Assembly: GCF_009455635.1 (NCBI RefSeq)
Contig: NZ_QPER01000001.1
Span: 3,968,001 to 4,032,000, forward strand
Source: Paraburkholderia agricolaris
GTDB lineage: Bacteria > Pseudomonadota > Gammaproteobacteria > Burkholderiales > Burkholderiaceae
Length of the DNA: 64,000 bases
Direction of reading: 5' to 3'
In this document: positions 36,141 to 45,939 of the stretch, piece by piece
Numbering within the stretch: the first letter of the stretch is position 1
Layout of the letters: every line of letters begins with the position of its first letter
The notes under the pieces: model-generated
The model's input: only the letters and a program-made list of their open reading frames with translations
Databases searched by the model: none
Told to the model about the DNA's origin: nothing
Position numbers and translations under genes: made by a program

Positions 36141-37139
36141 ATGCGCATGATTCTGTTCAGCAGCCGCCAATACGACAGCGACACGTTCGCCGAGGCCAAC
36201 GGTACGCATCGCTATGAACTGCACTTCCAGGAATCGCACCTCGACGTCGAAACCGCGATCCTCGCGCAGGGCTATGAAGTGGTCTGCCCATTCGTCAACG
36301 ACAACGTCGACGCCGCCGTCCTGGAACATCTCCATGCCGGCGGCACGCGCATGATCGCGCTGCGCTCGGCGGGCTTCAATCACGTCGACCTGGCCGCTGC
36401 CGAGCGTCTCGGCATAACGGTTGCCCGGGTGCCGGCCTACTCGCCGCACGCGGTCGCCGAACATGCGGTCGGCCTGATTCTCGCGTTGAACCGGCGCTTG
36501 CCGCGTGCGGTCGCGCGCACCCGTGAAGGCGATTTCTCGCTACATGGGCTGCTCGGCTTCGATCTGCACGGCAAGACCGCGGGTGTGATCGGCACCGGCA
36601 TGATCGGCCGCGTATTTGGCCGCATCATGGCGGGCTTCGGCATGCAGGTACTGGCCCATGACCCCGGCACGCCGGCCGAGGATCTGCTCGCGCTCGGCGC
36701 GCGCTACGTGCCGCTCGACACGCTGCTGGCTGAAAGCGACGTGGTCAGCCTGCATTGTCCGCTGGTGCCCGACACGTACCATCTGATCGACGGGCCCGCG
36801 TTGGCAAAGATGAAGCGCGGCGCGATGCTGATCAATACCGGGCGCGGCGGCCTGGTCGAAAGCAATGCGCTGATCGGCGCGCTGAAAGATGGCCAGCTCG
36901 GCCATCTGGGGCTCGACGTGTACGAGGAAGAAGGCGGCCTCTTTTTCGAAGACCACTCGAACCTGCCCCTGCAGGACGACGTGCTGGCACGCCTGTTGAT
37001 GTTCCCGAACGTGATCGTCACCGCGCACCAGGCGTTCTTCACGCGCGAGGCGATGAACGAGATCGCGCAGACCACGCTCGAGAACGTCGCGGCATGGCAG
37101 GCCGGTACACCGCGCAATGTCGTGCAGGCACGAAGTTAA
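36141..37139 (+). CDS. ldhA: D-lactate dehydrogenase (fermentative, NAD-dependent)
   Basis: A 332-residue D-2-hydroxyacid dehydrogenase. SAGFNHVDLAAAERLGI and VPAYSPHAVAEHAVGLILALNR are LdhA-specific blocks. GVIGTGMIGRVFGRI is the NAD-binding motif. The catalytic Arg is in the LRSAGFNHVD-proximal and NTGRGGLVE segments, and His is in NVIVTAHQAFFT. It reduces pyruvate to D-lactate, regenerating NAD when oxygen is short. GGAG six bases before ATG 36141 sets the start; the frame is open further upstream. Its stop codon overlaps the stop of the convergent gene. Confidence 0.9.
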   Translation: MRMILFSSRQYDSDTFAEANGTHRYELHFQESHLDVETAILAQGYEVVCPFVNDNVDAAVLEHLHAGGTRMIALRSAGFNHVDLAAAERLGITVARVPAYSPHAVAEHAVGLILALNRRLPRAVARTREGDFSLHGLLGFDLHGKTAGVIGTGMIGRVFGRIMAGFGMQVLAHDPGTPAEDLLALGARYVPLDTLLAESDVVSLHCPLVPDTYHLIDGPALAKMKRGAMLINTGRGGLVESNALIGALKDGQLGHLGLDVYEEEGGLFFEDHSNLPLQDDVLARLLMFPNVIVTAHQAFFTREAMNEIAQTTLENVAAWQAGTPRNVVQARS

Positions 37140-37753
37140 GGAGTGCCGCCGCCATCTACCGTAGTCGGGCGAATCGCCGTGCGGGCGTCGTCCGCTGCGC
37201 CGCACATGTCGCGCAGCAAGGCCGCCTCGCGCTCGTGCACTTCCACCGGAAACCAGCGCGCACCCGCATCGGCCAGATAGCGCGCGCGATGCTGCCCATT
37301 GCGAAACGCCACCACGCCTTCGCGCTCGAGACCGAACCAGCCCAGCAAACCCGGCGCGCGACGCGTCGAGATCGTCACATACGGCATCTGCGGAATACGC
37401 GGGTTGTCCGGATCGAGAAACTCGCGAATCCCGCGCACCTTGCCCGCATGCCATTCGGCAACCGGCTTCAGCACGTAATCGGTGTTGTCGCGATCCGCGC
37501 ACTCCAACAGCTTGCGTGCATCGACCATGACCACTTGATGGCGCGTGCCGTCAGTCACGAAGACGCGTTTCAGGCGCACATGGTCGTACCATTGATGGTC
37601 ATGGAGGGGTACGGTCCAGACCGTCTCGGCACAAGCCGGTACAGCTTCGGGTGATGAATTGGACAAGGACAAAGGCAAGCTCGAAAAGCTAGCTGAAATC
37701 CGCCAGCGCGTTAAAAGAGCGCTAACGCTACGAGCCGATTGTGAAAGACGCAT
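37136..37753 (-). CDS. ParB/sulfiredoxin-fold protein, plasmid fertility inhibition factor-like
   Basis: About 205 residues; the start is uncertain (ATG 37753 chosen, open to 37828). The core runs from VWTVPLHDHQWYDHVRLKRVF to the end and includes VVAFRNGQHRARYLADAGARWFPVEV, the NGxHR-type motif of ParB/Srx-fold nucleases and of plasmid fertility inhibition factors such as Osa/FiwA. Those act on conjugation coupling proteins or cut DNA. I recognise the family only by this pattern, so the activity is open. It ends exactly on ldhA: TAA stops on opposite strands overlap at 37136-37139. Confidence 0.5.
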   Translation of the reverse strand: MRLSQSARSVSALLTRWRISASFSSLPLSLSNSSPEAVPACAETVWTVPLHDHQWYDHVRLKRVFVTDGTRHQVVMVDARKLLECADRDNTDYVLKPVAEWHAGKVRGIREFLDPDNPRIPQMPYVTISTRRAPGLLGWFGLEREGVVAFRNGQHRARYLADAGARWFPVEVHEREAALLRDMCGAADDARTAIRPTTVDGGGTP

Positions 37754-37830
37754 GACAACCACCGGGATTAATCGCAGCGCATGAGCACACTGGATCAGCG
37801 GCCGGGCCACCACCCTCAACGGAGACAACG

Positions 37831-38655
37831 ATGATAACGACGCAACATTTGAATGAGCACGTGCGCATCGAAGCCAACGAAGACACCGGCGTCGCCACCA
37901 TCGTGCTCCAACGGCCCGCGCGGCGCAATGCCGTCGACCGGCCTACGGCGGAAGCGCTCAGTGCAGCGTTCGTTCGTTTCGAAGTGGAACCGGCATGGCG
38001 CGCGGCCGTGCTGTTTGGCGCGGGCGGCACCTTCTGCGCGGGCGCGGATCTCACCGCGCTCGCCGACGAGAGCCGCCGCAATGAACTGCACGCCGACGGC
38101 AGCGGACCTGGTCCGATGGGCCCGACGCGCATGAGCTTCAGCAAACCGGTGATCGCCGCGATTGCCGGCTATGCAGTCGCCGGCGGCCTCGAACTGGCCG
38201 CGATGTGCGATCTGCGCGTGGTCGAGGAAGATGCCGTGCTCGGCGTGTTCTGCCGGCGCGTTGGGATTCCGCTGATCGATGGCGGCACGATCCGCTTACC
38301 GCGTCTGATTGGCCTGTCGCGGGCGCTCGATCTGATTTTGACGGGCCGCGCGGTAGAGGCGCAGGAAGCGCTCGGCCTGGGCCTGGCCAACCGCGTCGTA
38401 CGCAAAGGTGAAGCCCGCGCGGCGGCAGAACAACTGGCCGCTGAACTGGCGGCCTTTCCGCAGGCGGCGCTGCTGGCGGACCGCCGCTCCGCGCTGGAAA
38501 ACAGCACGCTCGAGGATCTCGCCCTCGCGCTGCAACGCGAAGGCGCCGGCGGCTATCAGGCCGTATTCGAAGAAGGCGTCGCGGGCGCCGCACGTTTCGC
38601 CGAAGGTGCCGGCCGTCATGGCAACACCTTCAAATCAGACGAAAGCGCACCATAA
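37831..38655 (+). CDS. Enoyl-CoA hydratase/isomerase family protein (crotonase)
   Basis: A 274-residue crotonase. It has VATIVLQRPARRNAVDRPTAEAL at the start, the first oxyanion-hole block LFGAGGTFCAGADLTAL, and KPVIAAIAGYAVAGGLELAAMCDLRV with the second. The usual catalytic Glu positions are VFCRRVGIPLIDGGTIRLPRLIG, where the second Glu is replaced by Asp or another residue as in many variant members. It may therefore be a hydratase, isomerase or thioesterase. GGAG precedes the ATG. It is a single gene, divergent from the ParB-like gene. Confidence 0.85.
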   Translation: MITTQHLNEHVRIEANEDTGVATIVLQRPARRNAVDRPTAEALSAAFVRFEVEPAWRAAVLFGAGGTFCAGADLTALADESRRNELHADGSGPGPMGPTRMSFSKPVIAAIAGYAVAGGLELAAMCDLRVVEEDAVLGVFCRRVGIPLIDGGTIRLPRLIGLSRALDLILTGRAVEAQEALGLGLANRVVRKGEARAAAEQLAAELAAFPQAALLADRRSALENSTLEDLALALQREGAGGYQAVFEEGVAGAARFAEGAGRHGNTFKSDESAP

Positions 38656-38888
38656 AACTGCGTTACTTCGCTGCCGCATCTCAAACGCGTGCCAAGCGCA
38701 TTTCAAATCCGCGCTCGAAGCCAGCTTTCAGAAAAAAACAACAGCTGGCTTGACGCTAAGCAAGGCTGTTTTGACTTAGGTAGAATCCCCTACTGTTTTC
38801 CCCTTGCATGGCGCATGCGTTCTCGCCCCGAAAAATGCGCGCCTGCCGCGCGGCGCTTCCCGTCGCGCTGATTCACGCTCCGTCACCC

Positions 38889-40055
38889 ATGCCTTTACCC
38901 CTGCTCGCCCTTGCCGTTGCCGCCTTTGGAATCGGTACCACTGAATTCGTGATCATGGGGCTGCTGCCCGATGTTGCCCGCGACCTGTCCGTATCGATTC
39001 CCGCCGCCGGCATGCTGGTGTCGGCCTATGCGCTCGGCGTCACCATCGGCGCACCGATTGTCGCGATCGCCGTGGCCAATATGCCGCGCAAGAAAGCGTT
39101 GATGAGCCTGATCGGGGTCTTTATCGTCGGCAATCTGCTGTGCGCGATCGCACCGGGCTACGCGGTGCTAATGGCCGCGCGCATCGTCACGGCGTTCTGC
39201 CACGGCGCGTTCTTCGGCATCGGTTCGGTGGTCGCGGCCGGTCTGGTCGCGCCGAACCGCCGCGCGCAAGCCATCGCGCTGATGTTCACCGGCTTGACGC
39301 TCGCCAATGTGCTCGGCGTGCCGCTCGGCACCGCGCTCGGTCAGGCGGTGGGCTGGCGCGCGACCTTCTGGGCGGTCACCGGTATCGGTATTCTTGCCGC
39401 GCTGGCGCTCGCGGTTTGCCTGCCGGCCAGAATCGAGATGCAGAAGGCAAGCCTTGTGCGCGAATTCAGCGTGCTGAAAAACCCGCAAGTGCTGATGGTG
39501 CTCGGCATCAGCGTGCTCGCGTCGGCCAGCCTGTTTTCCACCTTCACCTACATCACGCCGATTCTCGAAGACGTGAGCGGTTTCACGCCACACGCGGTCA
39601 CCTTCGTGCTGTTGCTGTTCGGCCTCGGCTTGACGGTGGGCAGCACGCTCGGCGGCAAGCTCGCGGACTGGCGGCTGATGCCTTCACTGGTCGCGTTTCT
39701 GCTGGCAATCGTCGTGATCCTGACCATTTTCGCCGGCACGATGCATGCGCAGATTCCGGCCATGCTCACGATCTTCGTGTGGGGTGTTCTGGCTTTCGCG
39801 ATCGTGCCGCCGCTGCAAATGCTGATCGTCGACCGCGCAAGCCATGCGCCGAATCTGGCATCGACTCTCAATCAAGGCGCGTTCAACCTCGGCAATGCAA
39901 CCGGCGCGTGGCTCGGCGGCATGGCGATCGGCGCGGGCGCGCCGCTTACCACGCTGCCGTGGGTCGGCGTGGCGACCTCGATCGGCGCATTGGCACTGAC
40001 GTTGTGGTCGGTGTCGATCGACCGGCGCGCGCAACGGATGGCGGTAGCCGGCTGA
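38889..40055 (+). CDS. MFS transporter, AraJ/YdhP (DHA1) family exporter
   Basis: A 388-residue, 12-helix protein. FGIGTTEFVIMGLLPDVARDL is the signature first helix of the AraJ/YdhP/PbuE group, and GVTIGAPIVAIAVANMPRKKALM covers helices 2-3. Members export arabinose polymers, purines or drugs. ATG 38889 (MPLPLLALAVAAFGIGTTEF) is chosen because the family starts there; an earlier in-frame start at 38808 adds a basic tail. It is followed by another, unrelated MFS gene in the same direction 135 bases later. Confidence 0.87.
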   Translation: MPLPLLALAVAAFGIGTTEFVIMGLLPDVARDLSVSIPAAGMLVSAYALGVTIGAPIVAIAVANMPRKKALMSLIGVFIVGNLLCAIAPGYAVLMAARIVTAFCHGAFFGIGSVVAAGLVAPNRRAQAIALMFTGLTLANVLGVPLGTALGQAVGWRATFWAVTGIGILAALALAVCLPARIEMQKASLVREFSVLKNPQVLMVLGISVLASASLFSTFTYITPILEDVSGFTPHAVTFVLLLFGLGLTVGSTLGGKLADWRLMPSLVAFLLAIVVILTIFAGTMHAQIPAMLTIFVWGVLAFAIVPPLQMLIVDRASHAPNLASTLNQGAFNLGNATGAWLGGMAIGAGAPLTTLPWVGVATSIGALALTLWSVSIDRRAQRMAVAG

Positions 40056-40190
40056 TTGGCGGTTGATTGACGGCGCCGCGACAAGCTAGCGGCGAAGCGC
40101 GTTCCTGGTACGCGCTAACTGCCGTTCTTACCCACTCCGCACGAAGGTGCAAATGACGAATGACTCGAGGCCGTAGTAGCATCTCGGCCG

Positions 40191-41351
40191 ATGAAAGTCA
40201 TCTTCACACGCGATTTCCTCGCACTGATCCTGAGCGTCGCCGTCGTCGGACTCGGCAGCGGCGCCACGCTTCCGCTCACCGCCCTCGCGCTGACGCAGGC
40301 AGGCTATGGCACCGACGTGGTCGGGCTCCTGACCGCCGCGCAAGCCGGCGGTGGTCTGATCGTCGTGCCGCTGGCCGGTTGGGTCGCGGCGCGCTTTGGC
40401 GGCCGCCAGGTAATCGTCGGCGCGGTGTCGACCGTCGCGCTCGCCACCGCGCTGATGCAATTCACCTCGAACCTATGGTTATGGGCGGTGTTGCGTGTAC
40501 TCTGCGGCGCGGCGCTGATGCTGCTCTTCACGATCAGCGAAGCATGGGTCAACCAGCTCGCCGACGACGCCACCCGCGGCCGGGTCATCGCGATCTACGC
40601 GACCACCTTTACGCTATTCCAGATGTCGGGCCCGGTCCTGGTGAGCCAGATCGCCGATTTCATGCACGGGCGTTTCCTGATTTGCGGCGCGATCTTCCTG
40701 CTGGCTTTGCCGACGCTCGCGAGTATCCGCAAAACACCGCACGCGTCCGGGGATGAACACGCAGCGCACGGCAGTTGGCGCCATGTGCTGCCGCAGATGC
40801 CGGCGCTCGTGATCGGTACAGGCTTCTTCGCGCTGTTCGACACGATCGCGCTGTCGCTGCTGCCGCTCTTCGCCATGTCGCATGGCATCACGAGCGAAGT
40901 GGCCGTGCTGTTCGCCTCGGCCCTGCTGCTCGGCGACACGACGCTGCAGTATCCGATCGGCTGGCTCGCCGACCGGCTTGGCCGCGAACGCGTGCATATC
41001 GGCTGCGGCGTGATCGTCGTGGTGCTGCTGCCGTTGCTGCCCTGGGCGATTCAGTCGCCGTGGCTGTGCTGGCCTCTCTTGTATGTGCTCGGCGCGGCGG
41101 CTGGCGCGGTCTATACGCTGTCGCTGGTTGCGTGCGGCGAGCGTTTCCGCGGCGTCGCGCTGGTGTCGGCGAGTTCACTGATGGGCGCGTCATGGAGCGC
41201 CGCCAGTTTCGGTGGGCCGCTGGTGGCCGGCGCATTGATGAAGGGGGTCGGCAATGATGCGATGGTCGGCGTGCTGCTTGCCGCCGCACTTGCGTTTCTC
41301 GTTGCGACCTGGTGGGAAAGGCGGCGCGCGCCAGCGGGAGCGATCGGCTGA
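40191..41351 (+). CDS. MFS transporter, YcaD-like
   Basis: A 386-residue, 12-helix carrier of the YcaD type: TLPLTALALTQAGYGTDVVGLLTAAQAGG, then RVLCGAALMLLFTISEAWVNQLADDATRGRVIAIYATTF, the typical family block after helix 4. The substrate is unknown. The ATG has no strong ribosome site. Transcription ends in the shared bidirectional terminator at 41413-41449. Confidence 0.85.
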   Translation: MKVIFTRDFLALILSVAVVGLGSGATLPLTALALTQAGYGTDVVGLLTAAQAGGGLIVVPLAGWVAARFGGRQVIVGAVSTVALATALMQFTSNLWLWAVLRVLCGAALMLLFTISEAWVNQLADDATRGRVIAIYATTFTLFQMSGPVLVSQIADFMHGRFLICGAIFLLALPTLASIRKTPHASGDEHAAHGSWRHVLPQMPALVIGTGFFALFDTIALSLLPLFAMSHGITSEVAVLFASALLLGDTTLQYPIGWLADRLGRERVHIGCGVIVVVLLPLLPWAIQSPWLCWPLLYVLGAAAGAVYTLSLVACGERFRGVALVSASSLMGASWSAASFGGPLVAGALMKGVGNDAMVGVLLAAALAFLVATWWERRRAPAGAIG

Positions 41352-41412
41352 CGGTGCGGCTGCGGTGCTGATGCCAATGCGGATGCGCTGTTGCCCATGC
41401 CGGCGCCGGTAC

Positions 41413-41449
41413 GCAAAACGGGGAAGCCGCGATGGCCTCCCCGTTTTGC
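41413..41449. terminator. Bidirectional terminator between MFS gene and fahA
   Basis: A perfect 12-bp stem (GCAAAACGGGGA with TCCCCGTTTTGC) encloses a 13-base loop that can pair three further bases. The A-run and T-run at its ends let it terminate transcripts from both sides. Confidence 0.85.
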
Positions 41450-41511
41450 ATTGCGCTTCGAGCCGCGCTTGTTCCACGCTTCTTTCGCGCTTCTTCCACG
41501 CTTCTTCCGCG

Positions 41512-42840
41512 TTATTTCAACGCCGGCAGAATTTCTCCAACGCACGTCCCGAAGCCGACACGGTAGCCATCACCCTGGCACCATCCGGCAAGCGTCAGTT
41601 CGTCGCCGTCTTCGATAAACCCTCGCGTGCCGCCTTCCTTCAACTCGAGCGGATTCTTGCCATTCCAGGTGGATTCGAGCAGGCTGCCGCATGAATCCGC
41701 AGTGGGGCCGCTGATCGTGCCGGAGCCCATCAGATCGCCGACCCGCGTGTTGCAGCCCGATACTGTGTGATGCGCGAGCTGTTGCGCCATCGTCCAGTAC
41801 ATGTGCTTGAAGTTGGTACGCGAGATCGTGGTGGCCTGCTTTGCGGTTTGCGGCCGCAGCGTCACTTCCAGTGAGATGTCGAACGCGTGCTTGCCGTCGT
41901 GGCGCAAGTACGCCAACGGTTGCGGCTCCTGCACCGGCTGTTCGACGCGGAACGGTTCGAGCGCGTCGAGCGTCACGATCCACGGCGAGATCGTCGTCGC
42001 GAATGTCTTCGCGTTGAACGGACCGAGCGGCACGTATTCCCATTGCTGGATATCGCGCGCGCTCCAGTCGTTCAACAGCACCATGCCGAAGATGTGCGCT
42101 TCGGCATCGGCACACGCAATCGGCTCGCCCAGCGTATTGCCGCTGCCGATCACGAAACCAGTCTCCAGTTCGATATCCAGCTTGCGGCACGCGCCGAACA
42201 CCGGACGTTCCTGATCCGGCAGTTTCAACTGACCGTTGGGCCGCCGCACCGCCGTGCCGCTTACCACCACCGACGACGCACGTCCGTTGTAGCCGATCGG
42301 CATCTCCGACCAGTTCGGCAACAGCGCATTCTTAGGATCGCGGAACATCGAACCCACATTGGTCGCGTGCTCTTTCGACGAATAGAAATCGGTGTAGCCC
42401 GGAATCTGCACGGGCAAATGCAGTTGCGCATCGGCCTGGCGCACCAGGGCTTTTGAGCGCAAGGCGGCATCGTCGCGCAAGGTCGCGGTGTCGCGCGCCA
42501 GCAGATTGCTCAACTGGATGCGCACGCTGCGCCATGCATCGCGGCCAAGCGAGATGAAATCGTTGAGGGTGTCCTGCTCGAACGCCCGATCCTTCAGCGC
42601 AATGAATTGATCGGCCGAGACGACCGGAAGCTTGAGCAAGCCGGAGGATTTAAGCACGCTCAGATCGACGATCTCATCGCCGATCGCCACACCCACGCGC
42701 CGCGCGGCGTTGGTCTTGTCGCTGAAAATGCCGAACGGCAGGTTCTGGATCGAAAAATCGTTGGTCGGGTCGTTAGCCGACTCGACCCAGCTCTTGCGCG
42801 ACGGATCGAGCGTCGCCTGAAGATCGCTCAATGCGTTCAT
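41512..42840 (-). CDS. fahA: Fumarylacetoacetase
   Basis: A 442-residue FAH enzyme: the N-terminal SH3-like domain ([23 protein letters not shown]) and the hydrolase domain with [41 protein letters not shown] (metal-ligand Glu pair) and [21 protein letters not shown]. It splits fumarylacetoacetate to fumarate and acetoacetate, the last step of homogentisate breakdown. The maleylacetoacetate isomerase step is not encoded nearby. Its ATG overlaps the hmgA stop (ATGA), and GGAG lies nine bases upstream. Confidence 0.95.
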   Translation of the reverse strand: MNALSDLQATLDPSRKSWVESANDPTNDFSIQNLPFGIFSDKTNAARRVGVAIGDEIVDLSVLKSSGLLKLPVVSADQFIALKDRAFEQDTLNDFISLGRDAWRSVRIQLSNLLARDTATLRDDAALRSKALVRQADAQLHLPVQIPGYTDFYSSKEHATNVGSMFRDPKNALLPNWSEMPIGYNGRASSVVVSGTAVRRPNGQLKLPDQERPVFGACRKLDIELETGFVIGSGNTLGEPIACADAEAHIFGMVLLNDWSARDIQQWEYVPLGPFNAKTFATTISPWIVTLDALEPFRVEQPVQEPQPLAYLRHDGKHAFDISLEVTLRPQTAKQATTISRTNFKHMYWTMAQQLAHHTVSGCNTRVGDLMGSGTISGPTADSCGSLLESTWNGKNPLELKEGGTRGFIEDGDELTLAGWCQGDGYRVGFGTCVGEILPALK

Positions 42841-44183
42841 CGTTGCTCCGGGTTGAAGTGTTTTTTGAGACCTTGCCAGCACTCGTAGTAATGCGCCTGC
42901 AGTTGCGCCGTTTCGAGCGCGAAACGGGTCGGCTTGATCGGGGTGCGCGTTTCGAACATGAAGGCCATCGTGTCGCCGACCTTCTTCGGTGTGGACGTAT
43001 CGCTGTGCGACGCCTTCTCGAAGGTATCCGCGTCCGGCCCATGACCCGACATGCAGTTGTGCAGGCTCGCGCCGCCCGGCACGAAACCCTCGGCCTTCGC
43101 GTCGTACACGCCGTGCACGAGACCCATGAATTCGCTTGCCACGTTGCGATGGAACCAGGGTGGCCGGAACGTATCTTCGGCCGCGAGCCAGCGCGGCGGG
43201 AAAATCACGAAGTCGATCGTATCGACACCCGGCGTATCGCTTTGCGACTGCAGCACCAGAAAGATCGACGGGTCCGGATGGTCGAAGCTGATCGAGCCAA
43301 TCGTGTTGAAGCGGCGCAGGTCATATTTGTACGGCGCGTAGTTGCCATGCCACGCCACTACATCGAGCGGTGAATGGCCGATGTCCGCGCGCCACAGATT
43401 GCCGTTCATCTTGGCGACGAGTTCAAAGTTGCCTTCGCGGTCTTCATACGCGGCATGCGGCGTGAGGAAATCGCGCGGATTGGCAAGGCCGTTCGAACCG
43501 ATCGGGCCGAGGTCCGGCAGACGCAGCAATGCGCCGAAGTTCTCGCAGATGTAGCCGCGCGCCGCGCCATCCGGCAGGCTCACCGCGAAGCGCACACCGC
43601 GCGGGATCACGGCGATCTCGAACGGCTCGACATCGAGTTGGCCCATTTCCGTGGCGATATGCAGGCGGCCTTCCTGCGGCACGATCAGCAACTCGCCGTC
43701 GGCGCTGTAGAAGAAGCGGTCCTGCATCGAGCGATTCGCGGCGTACAGGTGGATCGCGCAGCCGTTCATCGCTTCGGCCGAACCGTTGCCTGCCATCGTC
43801 ACCCAACCGTCGATGAAATCGGTCGGCTCGGTGGGCATGGGCAACGCATCCCAGCGCAACTGATTGGGAGGCGTAGGCGGCACTTCGGCGAAGTTGGCGA
43901 CGAGCCGTTCCGACGGCAGTTGCGTGAACGGTTTGTGAACGGCCGCCGGACGAATCCGGTACAACCACGAACGGCGATTGTGTCCGCGCGGCGCCGTGAA
44001 CGCGGTGCCCGACAACTGCTCCGCGTACAAGCCATAGGCCGCACGCTGCGGCGAATTGCGGCCTTCGGGCAACGCGCCCGGCAAAGCCTCTGAAGCGAAT
44101 TCGTTCGCGAATCCCGACTGATAGCCCGGCTCGATCTCGAGCCGCGAACTCACGGTATTCGGTGTACGGGTTGAGGTTTCCAT
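42837..44183 (-). CDS. hmgA: Homogentisate 1,2-dioxygenase
   Basis: A 448-residue iron dioxygenase of full length: [31 protein letters not shown] at the start, and the C-terminal cupin with [18 protein letters not shown], the metal-site [17 protein letters not shown] and [12 protein letters not shown]. It opens the ring of homogentisate with O2 to give maleylacetoacetate. A GGAGAA site precedes the ATG. It is the middle gene of a transporter-hmgA-fahA operon with tight spacing (47 bases, then a 4-base overlap). Confidence 0.96.
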   Translation of the reverse strand: METSTRTPNTVSSRLEIEPGYQSGFANEFASEALPGALPEGRNSPQRAAYGLYAEQLSGTAFTAPRGHNRRSWLYRIRPAAVHKPFTQLPSERLVANFAEVPPTPPNQLRWDALPMPTEPTDFIDGWVTMAGNGSAEAMNGCAIHLYAANRSMQDRFFYSADGELLIVPQEGRLHIATEMGQLDVEPFEIAVIPRGVRFAVSLPDGAARGYICENFGALLRLPDLGPIGSNGLANPRDFLTPHAAYEDREGNFELVAKMNGNLWRADIGHSPLDVVAWHGNYAPYKYDLRRFNTIGSISFDHPDPSIFLVLQSQSDTPGVDTIDFVIFPPRWLAAEDTFRPPWFHRNVASEFMGLVHGVYDAKAEGFVPGGASLHNCMSGHGPDADTFEKASHSDTSTPKKVGDTMAFMFETRTPIKPTRFALETAQLQAHYYECWQGLKKHFNPEQR

Positions 44184-44230
44184 GCAAGGTTCTCCGTTGA
44201 TACTCGATCTGCTGGCGTGAGCGGTTTATC

Positions 44231-45592
44231 TCAGGCTGTGCGCGACTCGGATGGGCTGCGTTGCCGTGTCGCCGCGGCCAGTGCGATCACCAGCAGCGCG
44301 GAGCACAGCACCGGCATCGCAGCCGCGTGAAACAGCGATTCGTTCGACCAGTTCAGTGCAATCAGTTGTCCGCCGACCAGCGGCCCGATCACCGAGCCGA
44401 TGCGGCCGATGCCGAGGCTCCAGCCGATGCCGGTGGAACGCAACGCGGTCGGGTAAAAGTGGCCGGCCAGCGCGTTGACCGCAGGTTGACCGCCAACCAC
44501 GCAGAAGCCGCCCACGAACACGACAAGCAGCAGCCACGGCAACGCATGCGCCACCGTACCGATGGTACCGACCGCCAGCGCCGCACCCGCGAAACACACA
44601 AACAGTACGCGCACAAAGCCAAAACGCTCGATGAACCAGCCAAGCAGCAAAGTGCCGACCACGCCACCGGTTTGCAGCACCGTGCCGACGATCACTGCCG
44701 TGCCCGGCGAGTAGCCGGCGTCGCGCATCACGGTGGGCAGCCAGTTCGACAGGAAATAAAGATCGATCAGGTTCATGAAACTGATCGCCCACAGAATCAG
44801 CGTGACAGCACCACGTCCCGCACGGAACAGCTCGGCAACCGGCGCGCCGCCGTTGCCCTTCTCACGCACGACGACGCGCGTGTTCACATCGATCGGCAAC
44901 GTCGGATCGAACCTGGCGAGCCAGCGTAAAGCGCGATCGCTGCGTCCTTTGAGGACGAGAAATTGCAGCGACTCCGGCAACGCCGCGAGCATCGCGAACG
45001 CGAGCAGCAAGGGCACCGCGCCGCCCACCCAGAACACCGCGCGCCAGCCGTACGCGGGAATCAGCGCGGCACTGACGAAGCCGCCCAGCGCCGCGCCCAG
45101 CGTGAAACCACACGACACCAGCATCATGCGCTTGACGCGATGCGCGGGGGTGGAGAACTCGCCGACCAGCGCCATCGCGTTCGGCATGATGCAGCCGAGG
45201 CCAAGGCCGGTGATGAAGCGCAGCGTGATCAAGACAGGGATCGTCGTGGCGAAGGGCGTGGCCAGCATCGACAGGGCGAAGAAAAACGTCGCACCGATCA
45301 AAACCGGACGCCGGCCGATCCGGTCAGCCAGCACCGACAAGCCCAGCGCGCCCAGCAACATGCCGAACAGACTGGCGCTGAACACTGGCCCGAGCGCCGC
45401 CTTGGAAACATGCCATTCACCGATCACGCTCGGCGCGACGTAGCCCATCGCCTGCGCGTCGAAGCCGTCGATCACGAGACACAGCCCGCACAGCACGAGC
45501 AGCATCAATTGAAATGCGGGGTGATGCGTTTCGCCGAGCACGCGCTCGACTTCGATGACATTGGCGGCGGCTGCGGCCGGTTTGGCACTCAT
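44231..45592 (-). CDS. MFS aromatic acid:H+ symporter (AAHS family)
   Basis: A 453-residue, 12-helix carrier. FQLMLLVLCGLCLVIDGFDAQAMGYVAPSVIGEW is the AAHS first-helix signature with the conserved DGFD, LADRIGRRPVLIG is the 2-3 loop, and LPESLQFLVLKGR follows helix 6, as in PcaK/MhpT/BenK. It probably imports homogentisate or a related aromatic acid for the two enzymes encoded after it. ATG 45592 with an upstream GAGGGG is preferred over an in-frame start at 45739, which would overlap the promoter. Confidence 0.88.
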   Translation of the reverse strand: MSAKPAAAAANVIEVERVLGETHHPAFQLMLLVLCGLCLVIDGFDAQAMGYVAPSVIGEWHVSKAALGPVFSASLFGMLLGALGLSVLADRIGRRPVLIGATFFFALSMLATPFATTIPVLITLRFITGLGLGCIMPNAMALVGEFSTPAHRVKRMMLVSCGFTLGAALGGFVSAALIPAYGWRAVFWVGGAVPLLLAFAMLAALPESLQFLVLKGRSDRALRWLARFDPTLPIDVNTRVVVREKGNGGAPVAELFRAGRGAVTLILWAISFMNLIDLYFLSNWLPTVMRDAGYSPGTAVIVGTVLQTGGVVGTLLLGWFIERFGFVRVLFVCFAGAALAVGTIGTVAHALPWLLLVVFVGGFCVVGGQPAVNALAGHFYPTALRSTGIGWSLGIGRIGSVIGPLVGGQLIALNWSNESLFHAAAMPVLCSALLVIALAAATRQRSPSESRTA

Positions 45593-45720
45593 TAGGTCGT
45601 CCCCTCTTCCTGACTGGATTGCTGATTCGCGGTGCGCACCAAACGACGGTCCGCCAAGGCAGGCGCCTTTTCCCCCGAAGAAAACGCGGACGCCACCGCC
45701 CTGCGCAACCGCGCAGGGAT

Positions 45721-45765
45721 TTACGTATAGTAAAACCAATTACGAATAGTGAAATTAACGTATAC
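45721..45765. promoter_or_regulatory. Direct TTACGWATAGT repeats before the AAHS-hmgA-fahA operon
   Basis: Inside the 347-base divergent gap (45593-45939), TTACGTATAGT (45721) and TTACGAATAGT (45740) repeat at 19 bases. A third related AACGTATAC core follows (45757). The stretch is AT-rich and lies about 130 bases before the transporter ATG. It is a candidate activator or repressor site of the homogentisate operon; the protein is unknown. The rest of the gap shows nothing recognisable. Confidence 0.4.
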
Positions 45766-45939
45766 CCTGAATGCTCGCCATGAATACTCCGGCAGCCCGT
45801 GCTGACAGGCGCTCGACCGATAACGTTATGAGCATTTTGTTCAAGTGCGCGCGGCGCGGACTGCTACCATCAATGGATGCGGCAACCGCGTCGTGTTGCC
45901 GGGCGCCCAGTGCGCACCTATCTCCATCCATTCGCCTAC

